From JACPNO01 sp963825405 (GTDB taxonomy: Bacteria; Acidobacteriota; Terriglobia; Bryobacterales; Bryobacteraceae): a stretch of DNA of 64,000 nucleotides. Both the position numbers and the translations under genes were made by a program. Location: assembly GCA_963825405.1 (NCBI GenBank), contig CAWGTB010000006.1, positions 404,793-468,792 of the forward strand. The letters are read 5' to 3'. Under the pieces are notes generated by a model that was not told the DNA's origin, searched no databases, and worked only from the letters and a program-made list of their open reading frames with translations. Of this stretch, positions 51,968-61,233 are shown in pieces; position 1 is the stretch's first letter; each line of letters begins with the position of its first letter.

Positions 51968-53384
51968 TCATCGGGCCAGGCGCAGGATTTCAGATGCAAT
52001 CGCATTAAAGGCGTTGTTTAAATCGTCGGCTGTAGGCGCCGGGATATATTGACCTTGCGGCTTCGTGCTGTCGAAGATAGGGCTGCCGCGATCGTTACTG
52101 ACCCGTTGCAGGAAGACCGGGCTTGCGGGAATCGCCGCATTGCCCAGACCGATGCTGAAAATGGTGATACCGGCTAAACCGCGGCCGTTAGCAGGATCGT
52201 TGGCGCCGTTACGGATGCGGGTGGCCGCGCTGTCGGCCGCGTTGAGGGCGATCGGATATCCGTTATTGCCGTTCTGAGCGCTGATCTTGCCGGAACTATA
52301 GACGAGCGGTCCCTGGTAACCGCTGTCGAGCGAGTTTCCCCAGATATCGGTGTTGGGAATATAGGAGAAGTCGGTGGTGGTGGTCATGTTATTGACCCCG
52401 CCATTGTTGGACCAACCCTGATAGTAGGCGCAGCCGGTTGAATTCGCGGCCGGCACCAGGTCGCCATTGGCGATCGGCTGCGGGCCGACGCTGGCATTGA
52501 GCAGCCCGAAAAACTGCGGGGAATTGGAGAACGTGCTGTAGAGTCCTCGAATGATGGGATGCGTCGTACAGGGGCTGGCCGCGACGATAGGCATGTCGAC
52601 CACCACGCCGGTCGGCTGCCCGTCGGTAAAGAACAGGATGATGTTGAGCGCTCCAGTCTGATTGAGCGTGACCAATTGCGAGTAAGCCTGCCACAAGGCT
52701 TGGGCGCTGCTGGTCGAGCCGGCACAGACGATGTTGTCGATAATCGTCGGCACATTGGGAGCGGCGGTGATGAAATTGTTGGCCAGGGGGAAATCGGCCC
52801 AGGAACTGCTGGCAAAGGTAATGAGCCCGACATTGTCGCGGCCGTTGGCAAACTTATTGACAAAGCCGATCGCGGCCTGCTGCAGGGGACCGCACGAGTT
52901 GCTGGCGGCGAGCGATCCGGAGCGGTCGACGACCATCATGATGTTGACGTCGCGGCGCACTGCTGTTCCACTGGCGCTTACGGTGGTCGCGCCAGCCCCT
53001 AGAAACCGCATGAACAGGTTGGGAGCGGTTACGCTCGCCGAAACCACCACCGTGCGCTGAAAAGCCACGCTCAAGTCCACGGTGGTTGGGGCCACGACCA
53101 GGTTGGTGCTGAAGAAATAGGAGCTGGGGTAATTCAAGTTCACGTAAGCTGCCGCCGTGGTCTCCGCTGCTGTGATCTGGGACGGTCCATCGCTGCCGCG
53201 GGCGAGAGCGCGTGCGCCGGACAGCGACGCACCGTCCACCGCCCCTTGCAGCTTGGCCTTGATGACGAACATGATGCCGGTATCGAATGTCAGGCCCATC
53301 ATGGGGAGGATGATGACCATCATCAGCGCGGTATAGAGTACAGCTACGCCTCGCTGTCTCGATTTGTCGCGGAATCTTCGTCAT
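51968..53384 (-). CDS. TadG-like protein with a von Willebrand A domain (one frameshift)
   Basis: About 471 residues. The N-terminal pilin-like helix (RGVAVLYTALMMVIILPMMG) is restored by adding one G near 53350. VVDRSGSLAAS (MIDAS DxSxS) opens a vWA domain, with NVGLITFASSSWADF and ALNIILFFTDGQPTGV (second metal Asp). The C-terminus includes GLAGITIFSIGLGNA. TadG-type proteins are secreted or pilus-associated parts of Tad machines. ATG follows directly on the TAG of the upstream TadE-like gene. Confidence 0.85.
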
Positions 53385-54023
53385 CTAGAAAATGAACCTC
53401 GCGTACATGCCGGTCGGCTGGCTGGTTCCCAGGAACCCCAAATCCGGATAAGAAAAATACAATTCGGCCACATACGCTGCTTCTCCCTGGCCCTGGACCA
53501 TGCCGGCCGCCGTGAGCAGGGGAGTGAAAGAGGACGCGCGCACGCTGCTGTCAGTGTTTCGCAGGTACACGCTGGCTGAAATATTTCCCGAGGCATCGAC
53601 AATGCCGGCGCTCGGCGTTCCGAACGCACTGGCTCGAAGAGCCGTGTTGCCCATCGCAATGCGCTGCGTGAAGACGGCCAGACCCAGGTTATTGCAACTG
53701 CCGCTGTAGCTGGCGGCATCGCAGTCGGCCTGGTACACCGTGCTTACTCGCGAGAGAATCACTACGCCGTTACCGCCGGCCGCCGTCATTCCCGAGCCCT
53801 GCGCCATGAGTACAACCAGCCCCTGGTTGCCTGCCTGAGTGAAATCGACGCCGTCGACGAACATGTGAGCCACGTCGCGGCACACTTGGAGAGCTTGGAT
53901 ATATCGCCCAATCGAAATGCCGAAACCGGCCACGCCCAGCAACGCCACGATCAGGAACGGCGCCACGATCGCAAACTCCAGAATGGTGCTGCCGCGCTCG
54001 GTGGCTGGTTTCGTTTGGATCAT
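53385..54023 (-). CDS. TadE-like pseudopilin
   Basis: 212 residues. N-terminus ERGSTILEFAIVAPFLIVAL, the TadE-like signature with Glu at about +5, then VAGFGISIGRYIQAL. The remainder is a beta-rich periplasmic domain with two cysteines (QADCDAASYSGSCNN). ATG 54023 chosen because it leaves the usual short cytoplasmic leader; AAGGAA precedes it. Middle gene of three Tad-type genes. Confidence 0.85.
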   Translation of the reverse strand: MIQTKPATERGSTILEFAIVAPFLIVALLGVAGFGISIGRYIQALQVCRDVAHMFVDGVDFTQAGNQGLVVLMAQGSGMTAAGGNGVVILSRVSTVYQADCDAASYSGSCNNLGLAVFTQRIAMGNTALRASAFGTPSAGIVDASGNISASVYLRNTDSSVRASSFTPLLTAAGMVQGQGEAAYVAELYFSYPDLGFLGTSQPTGMYARFIF

Positions 54024-54046
54024 GAGGATTCCTTGAAGGGGCCTGA

Positions 54047-54536
54047 CTACCGTGACGGCAGTACTCCATTCGGCGGAGCTTCCATGGCGTCGGAGGAGGT
54101 GGCGCTGAAACTCATTGCCGCGCTCCGCCAAACGGGAGCGAAATAAGACCAGGGGAAAGCCGTCACCGAGACCACACAGATGTTGCCGCCGCTATTGCTG
54201 TTCGCCCCCACCGCCACCAGCCCGGTATTGGCGTTGTAGTACGTCACCGAAATGTAGGCCAGTCCGGTAGCGCCGTTCAGAAAACCCATCGCATTGGTTT
54301 GCACCACCGCCTTGATAGCCGCATCCTGGCCGGTTGCCCCGGTCTGTTGAGTCACCGCATAACGAGTTCCCTCGCGAACCGCGTGCAACAGCACGTTCTT
54401 GACGAAGATGGCCACCGAAAAATCCATCAGCGCAAAAAGAATCGCGATCAGGGGCAAAAAGACGAAGGCTGCCTTCCAGGGCCGCCGACCCTGTCCGCCG
54501 CCGACCTCTCGGCGAAGACAAGGCATGGCTCCACAT
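54047..54536 (-). CDS. TadE-like pseudopilin (one frameshift)
   Basis: About 163 residues. N-terminus RGRRRTGSAALE joins AAFVFLPLIAILFALMDFSV after removing one G near 54478, restoring the TadE motif. Then LLHAVREGTRYAVTQQTG and a small beta domain ending in a MEAPPNG tail. First of the three Tad-type genes; no TadA ATPase, TadB/C or secretin is in the window. Confidence 0.8.
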
Positions 54537-54624
54537 GCCAGAAGTATAGGGGGCGGGGCAAGAATCGGGAATCAGTAAGTCAGCTTAGAGCGATGCGGGA
54601 ATCGACCGTAGACCGCAGGGCTTA

Positions 54625-55517
54625 TCAACGCAGGTACTTGTTGAAGAAGTCGAGCGTGCGCTGCCAGGCGAGCTTGGCCGCCGCCTCGTCGTAGCGCGGC
54701 GTCGTGTCGTTGTGGAAACCGTGATTGGCGCCTTCATACATATGCTGGTGTAGGTCACGTTGTTGGCTTTGAGCGCTTCCTCGTAGGCCGGCCATCCGCC
54801 GTTGATGCGCGTGTCGAGCGACGCGTAGTGAAGCAGCAGCGGCGCCTTGATCTTGGCGACGTCGGCCGCCGGCGGCTGGCCGCCATAGAAGGGAACGGCC
54901 GCGGCGAGGTCGGCGCCCATGCGTCACGGCCAGCGTGTTGGCAATGCCGCCGCCGAAGCAGAAGCCGACCACGCCGATCTTGCCGTTGCAATCGGCCGCG
55001 CTTCTTCAGCCAGTGGGCGGCGGCCACGAAATCCTCGGTCATCTTGGTGCGATCGACCTTGCCGAAGAGCTGCCCACCCTTCTCGTCGTCGCCCGGATAG
55101 CCGCCGACGCTGGTCAGCCCGTCGGGCGCGAACGCCATGAAATTGGCGGTGCCCAAACGCCGCGCCACATCTTCGATATAAGGATTGAGGCCGCGATTTT
55201 CGTGCACCACCAGCACGCCGGGCAGTTTCCCGCTGGCATTGGCTGGACGCACCAGGTACCCGTTGATGGTGCCGTTGCCCTTCGGCGACGGTACGGTGGC
55301 GATACTCGGTCTTGATGCGCTTGTCGTCTTTGGGGACCTGCTCCGCCCAGGCGTAGTTGGGGCGCAGGCTCTCCCAAATGGCGGCGGCGGTCATGCCGCC
55401 GACGGCGAACTTCTTGGCGCCATCCAGGAAATCGCGCCGGGCGATATCGCCGTGGACGTAGCGGTCGAAGAGGTTCAACAGTTCCTGCGGGTAATCGGAT
55501 GCTTTCTTGCGTTCCAT
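54625..55517 (-). CDS. Dienelactone hydrolase family protein (several frameshifts)
   Basis: About 297 residues. N-terminal region with a predicted Tat-like ARRDFLDGAKKFAVGGMTAA (about residue 26). VLVVHENRGLNPYIEDVARR, the nucleophile elbow GFCFGGG (Cys), YASLDTRI (Asp) and GANHGFHNDTTPRYDE (His) form the Cys-Asp-His triad. The pieces lie in changing frames (breaks near 55305, 55005, 54925, 54740). All domains are present, so sequence errors are the better explanation. Exported dienelactone-hydrolase-like enzymes act on esters or lactones; substrate unknown. Confidence 0.9.
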
Positions 55518-55569
55518 GAGTGACGCCTTTCTGTAGGGGGAACGATATCACATGTCCACCGTCGCTGGA

Positions 55570-55934
55570 ATGCTGCGCTGCGATTTCGCGCAGCTCATCA
55601 AATTCTATTCTCAGCCGCGCGAAGGGGAACAGCGCTATCCCCGGCTGAGATCGTGGAGGCTGTCCCAGTTGCGGTCAGCGGAAACCCGAACCCGGCGAGG
55701 ATCTGCACTTCGCACGTGGAACGGCAGAATCTCACGATGAGAATGCAGATCAGACGGCTAACGCGGTTGACGAACGGATTCTCGAAAAAGATCGAGAACC
55801 ATCGCGCCGCAATCGGTTTGCACTTTGCTTATTACAACTGGTGTCGGATTCACGGCTCACTACGGGTGACGCCTGCGATGGAAGCGGGGATGACGGATCG
55901 AGTGTTGACGTTGGCGGAATTATTGGATAACTGA
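55570..55934 (+). pseudogene. IS transposase remnant (C-terminal part)
   Basis: Only the last 100-120 residues of an IS1-like DDE transposase remain: an N-terminal scrap (CDFAQLIKFYSQPREGEQRY), a frame change, then PVAVSGNPNPARICTSHVER, QNLTMRMQIRRLTRLTNGFS and the C-terminal YYNWCRIHGSLRVTPAMEAG. No inverted repeats or target duplication seen. It separates the dienelactone hydrolase from an AT-rich gene. Confidence 0.8.
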
Positions 55935-55973
55935 ATCATTTTGCCGGTATTTTAAGCGAGTCCTCGTTGGCCG

Positions 55974-56926
55974 CTACGTATTGAGCCATGAGGTCAGTGT
56001 TGGGGCTATCTTGGCCATTTCAAAGGTGCATCCCAAAAAGCGGACATTCTTTAGGATGAGTGGACCGCCACCATATTTGATGTGAACATTTGAAAAAATT
56101 GAATCTTCAATTACGAAAGGAAGGCCTAGGAATCTTTCTGGGTAACCCAATTCTTGTGTTCCCCCGATAATTACATGCTTTCTAGTGGGGTTTCCGAGAC
56201 CTATCGCCACCACGTCTTTCGGTGACCGTCGCAGATCATAAATTGTGTATCCATTTGGCGTCCGATACCAATCAAAGTCATCATCTTTGTGGCCAGTATC
56301 AATCTTTTGTGTCCCCGGGGGGAATATGTATATAGGCTCCAGTGCTGACCGATACGCAGCCAATGAGACCATCACAGATCGGATGTCAGGAGCTAGCGAG
56401 GAATCAGCTGTTCGAATAGTTTTTAGCTGATCCAGCGTCTCGTTAAAGTATGCGGGTGTTGCTGGGGTTTTTTGCTTAGCAGCTTCCGAATGAAAACTGG
56501 CGCGATCTTTAAAGCCTTTGCAGTAGTGGCAGCGTCGCCATCACGAGTACCTTTGACAGCTTGTGAAAGCAATTCGTGGACGAGATCCTTGACCTTTTGA
56601 GATTGCTCAGCGGCGAGTGTACGGACGGCAGTCTCAATCTTTCCCATCTTCAAATACATCGCCACAAAGGATCCGGTTGCGGACGCGATCACGAGGGCAA
56701 TAGCGATTATCGTTGCTCTTCCCCAAAGCGGTATCTCAAGTCTGTCTGCAAGACTTTCTAAAACTCCCACAGCGGGTGAGTATACATCAGAGTCGGCGAG
56801 TAAGATTTCTTCAGGAAGGGTGTTGACTGTTGGGGCGTACATCGGCGACCATACTTTCTGTCGGTAGAAAGCAAGTATGCGATGCGCCGGCACGCATCGT
56901 GGACCAAATTTCAAGGTATCACGCAA
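55974..56926 (-). CDS. AT-rich membrane-anchored hypothetical protein (one frameshift)
   Basis: Two frames join near 56463 in an AAAAAACCCC run; reading on gives PATPAYFNETLDQLKTIRTA then the second half. About 317 residues. One membrane helix (ATIIAIALVIASATGSFVAM), a helical region, then a C-terminal beta-solenoid-like stretch (FVIEDSIFSNVHIKYGGGPL, ILKNVRFLGCTFEM). Visibly lower GC than all neighbours and next to a transposase fragment, so probably horizontally acquired. Function unknown. Confidence 0.6.
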
Positions 56927-57046
56927 AAGTCTTGACAGATCGGCGCGAGTGGTTTTTTGGTCCGTAAATCATTGAATCCAAACACTGTATATTCATTCAC
57001 TCACCCCGTGAACGCACCCCGTAACACTACCAGTAAAATGAGCCTC

Positions 57047-57075
57047 TTGACGATGCTCCCTAAATGTGTAATTAT
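57047..57075 (+). promoter_or_regulatory. Promoter of the arginine operon
   Basis: TTGACG at 57047-57052 and TAATTA at 57069-57074 with a 16-bp spacer (AATTAT with 17). The tandem ARG boxes cover the -10 and the start site, as expected for a repressible promoter. Confidence 0.5.
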
Positions 57076-57100
57076 TCATTAGAGTGAATAAACATTCACT
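57063..57100 (+). promoter_or_regulatory. Tandem ARG boxes (ArgR operator)
   Basis: Downstream box 57083-57100 (AGTGAATAAACATTCACT) fits WNTGAATWWWWATTCANW at all fixed positions; its GAGTGAAT/ATTCACTC arms are perfectly symmetric (57082-57101). A second, weaker box at 57063-57080 keeps ATTCA and the AT centre but has TGTGT in place of TGAAT. The two are 2 bp apart, like ArgR double boxes. Another ATTCATTCACTC half-site lies at 56991-57002. argR is the last gene of the operon. Confidence 0.85.
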
Positions 57101-57119
57101 CAGCGGGAGGCGTTTCCAC

Positions 57120-58064
57120 GTGGCGACTGTTGCAGCCAGACAACCGGTCCTTAAAATTGCGGCGCCTGATTTGTCGCGTGATCTCGATCTCACCGACGAC
57201 GAAGTGCAAGCCCTACTGACGCTGGCCGCGAACATAAAGCGCACCCCTGCCAAGTACGCCCACGCGCTCGCTGGTCGCTACATCAGCCTGCTGTTCGAAA
57301 AACCCTCGCTCCGCACCCGCCTCACCTTCGAACTCGCCATCAAGCAACTCGGCGGCGACGCCGTTTTCTCGGAAGGCCGTCTGGGCACTCGCGAGCCGGT
57401 CAAAGATGTCGCGCGCAATCTGGATCGCTGGGTGCAGGGCATCGTCGCGCGCACCTATTCTCAGGAAACGATCGAAGAACTGGCGCGCTGGTCTGGCGTT
57501 CCGGTGATTAACGCCCTCAGCGATATGTATCATCCCTGCCAGGCGCTGGCCGACGTGCTCACGCTCAAGGAGCAGTTCGGCGAACTGCGCGGTTTGAAGC
57601 TGGCCTATGTCGGCGATGGCAATAACGTCGCGCATTCGCTTATGCTCACCGCCGCGCGACTGGGCATGGATTTTGCGCTCGCCGCTCCGGCCGGCTATGG
57701 GCCGAACATGGACATCGTGGCGCAAGCCGAAGGGCTCGTCGCCATTGCCGGCGGGCATATCGAGGTTTCGAGCGATCCCCACAAGGCCGTTGCCGGCGCG
57801 CATGCCGTCTACACCGATGTCTGGACCAGCATGGGGCAGGAAGAAGAATCCGAAAAACGCCGCGCGCATTTTCATGCCTTCCAGGTGAATGAACGCCTGT
57901 TCGGCATGGCGCGTCCTGACGCCGTCTTCATGCATTGCCTGCCGGCCAAACGCGGCCAGGAAACTTCGGACGCGGTATTCGAATCCAGTCGCTCCGTGGT
58001 ATTCGATCAGGCTGAAAATCGTCTGCACGCGCAGAAGGCTCTCCTGCTGATGTTGCTGGCGTAG
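57120..58064 (+). CDS. argF: Ornithine carbamoyltransferase
   Basis: Joins carbamoyl phosphate and ornithine to citrulline. 314 residues. Carbamoyl-phosphate site FEKPSLRTRLTFE (the usual Ser-Thr-Arg-Thr-Arg appears as SLRTR), HPCQALADVLTLKEQFG, ornithine-binding/active-site VFMHCLPAKRG. GTG 57120 is chosen because GGGAGG lies 9 bp upstream; a GTG at 57084 falls inside the operator. First gene of argF-G-H-R. Confidence 0.95.
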   Translation: MATVAARQPVLKIAAPDLSRDLDLTDDEVQALLTLAANIKRTPAKYAHALAGRYISLLFEKPSLRTRLTFELAIKQLGGDAVFSEGRLGTREPVKDVARNLDRWVQGIVARTYSQETIEELARWSGVPVINALSDMYHPCQALADVLTLKEQFGELRGLKLAYVGDGNNVAHSLMLTAARLGMDFALAAPAGYGPNMDIVAQAEGLVAIAGGHIEVSSDPHKAVAGAHAVYTDVWTSMGQEEESEKRRAHFHAFQVNERLFGMARPDAVFMHCLPAKRGQETSDAVFESSRSVVFDQAENRLHAQKALLLMLLA

Positions 58065-58088
58065 CCTGCTGCGGTACAGTGATCAGTT

Positions 58089-59309
58089 ATGCATAAACCT
58101 AAAAAAGTGGCACTCGCCTATTCGGGCGGGCTGGATACCTCCGTCATCATTCCCTGGCTGCGCGAGAACTATGAGTGCGAAGTGGTCGCGGTATGCGGCG
58201 ACATCGGGCAGGGCGGCGACGAGCTCAGCGGGCTCGAAGAGAAAGCCCGCAAGACCGGCGCATCGGAAGTTTACGTCGCCGATATGCGGGAGGAATTCGT
58301 CACCGAATACCTGTGGCGTATGGTGCGCGCCGGCGGCATTTACGAGCATAAATACCTGCTGGGCACGTCCATTGCGCGGCCGCTGCTGGCTAAGAAGCAG
58401 GTGGAAGTGGCGCTGGCTACCGGCTGCGATGCGCTGGCGCACGGCTGCACGGGGAAGGGAAATGACCAGGTCCGCTTCGAGCTGACTTACAAGGCTCTCG
58501 CGCCGCATTTGCAAGTGATTGCTCCCTGGCGCGAGTGGGATATTGTTTCCCGCGAAGATGCGCTGGATTACGCCGCCAAGCACAATGTGCCTGTGGCGCA
58601 ATCGACTACCAAGATTTATAGCCGCGATCGCAACTTGTGGCATATCTCGCACGAAGGCGGCGCGCTGGAAGATCCCGCCAACGCGGCTCCTGACGATATG
58701 TGGATGCTGACCCGCAGCCCGCGTGAAGCTCCCGACAAACCGACCGACGTTACCATCGGTTTCGAAAAAGGCGTGCCGGTTTCGGTGGATGGCAAGAAGC
58801 TGAACGGCGTGGCGCTAGTTGAAACGCTGAACCGCGTTGGCGGCGAGAATGGCATTGGGCGCATTGATCTGGTGGAGAATCGCTTCGTCGGCATGAAGTC
58901 GCGCGGTTGCTATGAAACGCCCGGCGGCGCGCTCATCATGATGGCGCATCAGGAACTGGAAGCGCTTACCCTCGACAAGAACACGGCACATTATAAAGAA
59001 CGGCTGGCGCTCGATTACGCCGAGATGGTCTACAACGGCCTGTGGTTCACGCCGCTGCGCGAGGCGCTGGACGCCTTCTTCGATGTCAGCTCCGAAACCA
59101 CCACCGGGGAAGTGACGCTGCGCCTGTTCAAAGGCAACATCGAGCCGGTGAGCCGTAAATCACCGTATTCGCTCTACTCGCTCGACATCGCGAGCTTCAC
59201 CATGGGCGCGAGTTATGACCAGCGCGATGCCCGTGGATTCATCAACCTGATCGGGCTGCCCATACAGGTGCGGGCGTCGAAGGCGGCCGCCGCGAAAAAA
59301 TCCGCATGA
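58089..59309 (+). CDS. argG: Argininosuccinate synthase
   Basis: Condenses citrulline and aspartate with ATP cleavage. 406 residues. N-type ATP pyrophosphatase loop AYSGGLDTSVIIPWLRENY (residues 10-28), HGCTGKGNDQVRFE, and NLWHISHEGGALEDPANAAP. Starts 24 bp after argF with no ribosome site; TACAGT is 8 bp before the ATG, so a leaderless internal start is possible besides read-through. Its stop overlaps argH (ATGA). Confidence 0.97.
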   Translation: MHKPKKVALAYSGGLDTSVIIPWLRENYECEVVAVCGDIGQGGDELSGLEEKARKTGASEVYVADMREEFVTEYLWRMVRAGGIYEHKYLLGTSIARPLLAKKQVEVALATGCDALAHGCTGKGNDQVRFELTYKALAPHLQVIAPWREWDIVSREDALDYAAKHNVPVAQSTTKIYSRDRNLWHISHEGGALEDPANAAPDDMWMLTRSPREAPDKPTDVTIGFEKGVPVSVDGKKLNGVALVETLNRVGGENGIGRIDLVENRFVGMKSRGCYETPGGALIMMAHQELEALTLDKNTAHYKERLALDYAEMVYNGLWFTPLREALDAFFDVSSETTTGEVTLRLFKGNIEPVSRKSPYSLYSLDIASFTMGASYDQRDARGFINLIGLPIQVRASKAAAAKKSA

Positions 59310-60688
59310 AGCTCTGGGGAGGACGCTTCGAAGGCGGCCCGTCGGAGATATTCGAGCGCTTCTCGGGCTCGCTGCATTTCGACCGCCGCCTGCTGGATGC
59401 CGATGTCCGCGGCTCCCAGGCTTTCGCGCGCGCGCTGGAGCGTGTCGGCATTCTCAATTCGCTGGAGCGGGCGCGCATCGTGGAAACGCTGGAGCAAATC
59501 CACCAGGACGCCCGCGATCCGGATTTTTTCCAGGGCGCGACCGACGAAGATGTCCACACGCTGGTGATCCGCCTGCTCAAGGAAAAGGCCGGCCAGGTTG
59601 CCGACAAGATTCACACCGGCCGCAGCCGCAACGAGCAGGTTTCGCTCGACATGCGCATCTGGCTGCGCGAGGAGTGCGACCGCGCCCGCGAATTACTGGC
59701 CGGTCTAATGCGAGCGTTACTCGATCTGGCGGAGCGCTATCCGAGCGCCATCATTCCGGGATATACGCATACGCGCCGCGCGCAGGCAGTGCTCTGGCCG
59801 CATTATCTGCTGGCGTATTTCGAAATGTTCGCGCGCGATGCCGAGCGTATGGCAGAGGCCCGCCGGCGCGTCAACGTAATGCCGCTCGGGTCAGGCGCGC
59901 TCGCGGGTAGCGGCTTCCCGTTCGACCGCGAAGCCATGGCGTGGGATCTGGGCTTTGAAACGGTCACGCGCAATAGCATGGATGTTTCGGCCGACCGCGA
60001 TTTCGTCATCGATTTTTTGTACGCCGCCTCCACGACGATGCTGCACCTGAGCCGGCTCGCCGAAGATTGGATTCTCTATTCCGGCGAAGAGTTCGGCTGG
60101 ATGGAATTGGGCGATGAAGTCTCGAGCGGTTCGAGCCTGATGCCGCAAAAGAAAAATCCCGATTCGCTCGAATTGATTCGCGGCAAATGCGGGCGCGTCA
60201 TCGGCTGTCTCAACGCGCTGATGATCACGATGAAGGGTCTGCCGATGACCTACAACCGCGACATGCAGGAGGATAAAGAGCCGCTGTTCGAGGCCGCCGA
60301 TCAGCTTGCCGGTTCGCTTGAAATGACGCGCGCCGTGGCGGAATCGGTGAAACTGCATCCGGAAAGCCCGCGCGCCGCGGCTGAGGCAAGCTGGGTGATC
60401 GCGACCGATCTGGCGGAAGAACTGGCGCGAGCGGGAACGCCGTTTCATCAGGCGCATCAACTGGTGGGACGACTGGTGCTGGAGAGCGTGCGCCAGGGCC
60501 GAAAGCCCGCCGATTGGACCGCCGAAGAGCTAGTAAAATTCGCTCCCGAGTTCACGCCGGAGATGGCGCGGCTGCTCGATCCCGCGGAAGGGATGAAGTC
60601 GCGCGAAGTGATCGGCGGCACCGGTCCGCAAGCCGTGGCGAAAGCGCTGGCCGAGGCGCGCGCGCGTTTGAATCAGAAGCGGGCATGA
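59306..60688 (+). CDS. argH: Argininosuccinate lyase
   Basis: Splits argininosuccinate into arginine and fumarate. 460 residues. N-terminal KLWGGRFEGGPSEIFERFSG, HTGRSRNEQVSLDMRIWLRE, PGYTHTRRAQAV (catalytic region), fumarase-superfamily signature GSSLMPQKKNPDSLELIRGK (about residue 275). ATG overlaps the argG TGA; its own TGA overlaps the argR ATG. Confidence 0.97.
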   Translation: MKLWGGRFEGGPSEIFERFSGSLHFDRRLLDADVRGSQAFARALERVGILNSLERARIVETLEQIHQDARDPDFFQGATDEDVHTLVIRLLKEKAGQVADKIHTGRSRNEQVSLDMRIWLREECDRARELLAGLMRALLDLAERYPSAIIPGYTHTRRAQAVLWPHYLLAYFEMFARDAERMAEARRRVNVMPLGSGALAGSGFPFDREAMAWDLGFETVTRNSMDVSADRDFVIDFLYAASTTMLHLSRLAEDWILYSGEEFGWMELGDEVSSGSSLMPQKKNPDSLELIRGKCGRVIGCLNALMITMKGLPMTYNRDMQEDKEPLFEAADQLAGSLEMTRAVAESVKLHPESPRAAAEASWVIATDLAEELARAGTPFHQAHQLVGRLVLESVRQGRKPADWTAEELVKFAPEFTPEMARLLDPAEGMKSREVIGGTGPQAVAKALAEARARLNQKRA

Positions 60689-61125
60689 GCAAAAGTTTCC
60701 GGCACGGACAGATTCGCAAGCTCATCCGCGCCAAGAAAATTCCCACGCAGGACGATCTTGCGCAGGAGTTGAAGAAGGTCGGCATCACCGCGACGCAGGT
60801 AACTCTCTCGCGCGATATCCGCGAGTTGGGCCTGGTCAAAACCGCCGCCGGTTACAAGGAAATTGTGGCCGAGGCGCCGGGGCTCTCGTTCGAGACGCTC
60901 GCCGGCGAGTTCCTGGAAGACGTGCGCATCGCCCAGAACCAGATCGTGCTGCGCACCGCACCCGGACACGCCAATTCCGTAGCGGTGGCGTTAGATGGCG
61001 AAGCGTGGCCGGAAGTGGTCGGCACACTGGCAGGCGACGACACGATCCTGGTGATCGCGCCAGACTCGGCGACCGCCGAAATCGTGGGTAGGAAGCTAAT
61101 GGCTATGGTAGCGGGCGAGCGGTAA
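60685..61125 (+). CDS. argR: Arginine repressor
   Basis: 146 residues. N-terminal winged helix (GQIRKLIRAKKIPTQDDLAQ, ATQVTLSRDIRELGLVK) binds ARG boxes; the C-terminal domain (RTAPGHANSVAVALDGE, GTLAGDDTILVIAPD) forms the arginine-bound hexamer. ATG 60685 overlaps the argH stop; the longer upstream frame lies inside argH. Last gene of the operon it most likely represses. Confidence 0.96.
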   Translation: MSKSFRHGQIRKLIRAKKIPTQDDLAQELKKVGITATQVTLSRDIRELGLVKTAAGYKEIVAEAPGLSFETLAGEFLEDVRIAQNQIVLRTAPGHANSVAVALDGEAWPEVVGTLAGDDTILVIAPDSATAEIVGRKLMAMVAGER

Positions 61126-61129
61126 AAAA

Positions 61130-61224
61130 CATTTCTCGCAGAGACGCAGAGAACGCAGAGAAAACCTTAAGAAATAAAAAGAATTGGTGCTTCTTAGTAG
61201 TTCTCTGCGTCTCCGCGAGAAATG
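61130..61224. repeat. Dispersed palindromic repeat, copy 2
   Basis: 24-bp arms, 61130-61153 and 61201-61224, complementary but for one A/G change, around a 47-bp AT-rich centre. The same 20-bp core arm occurs at 22236. It starts 4 bp after the argR stop and ends 9 bp before the P450 stop, so both neighbouring genes converge on it. Confidence 0.9.
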
Positions 61225-61233
61225 TCTTGTTGT

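Noticed and set aside
57084..57119. Upstream GTG start for argF
   Set aside because: It lies within the ARG box; the GTG at 57120 has a proper ribosome site.
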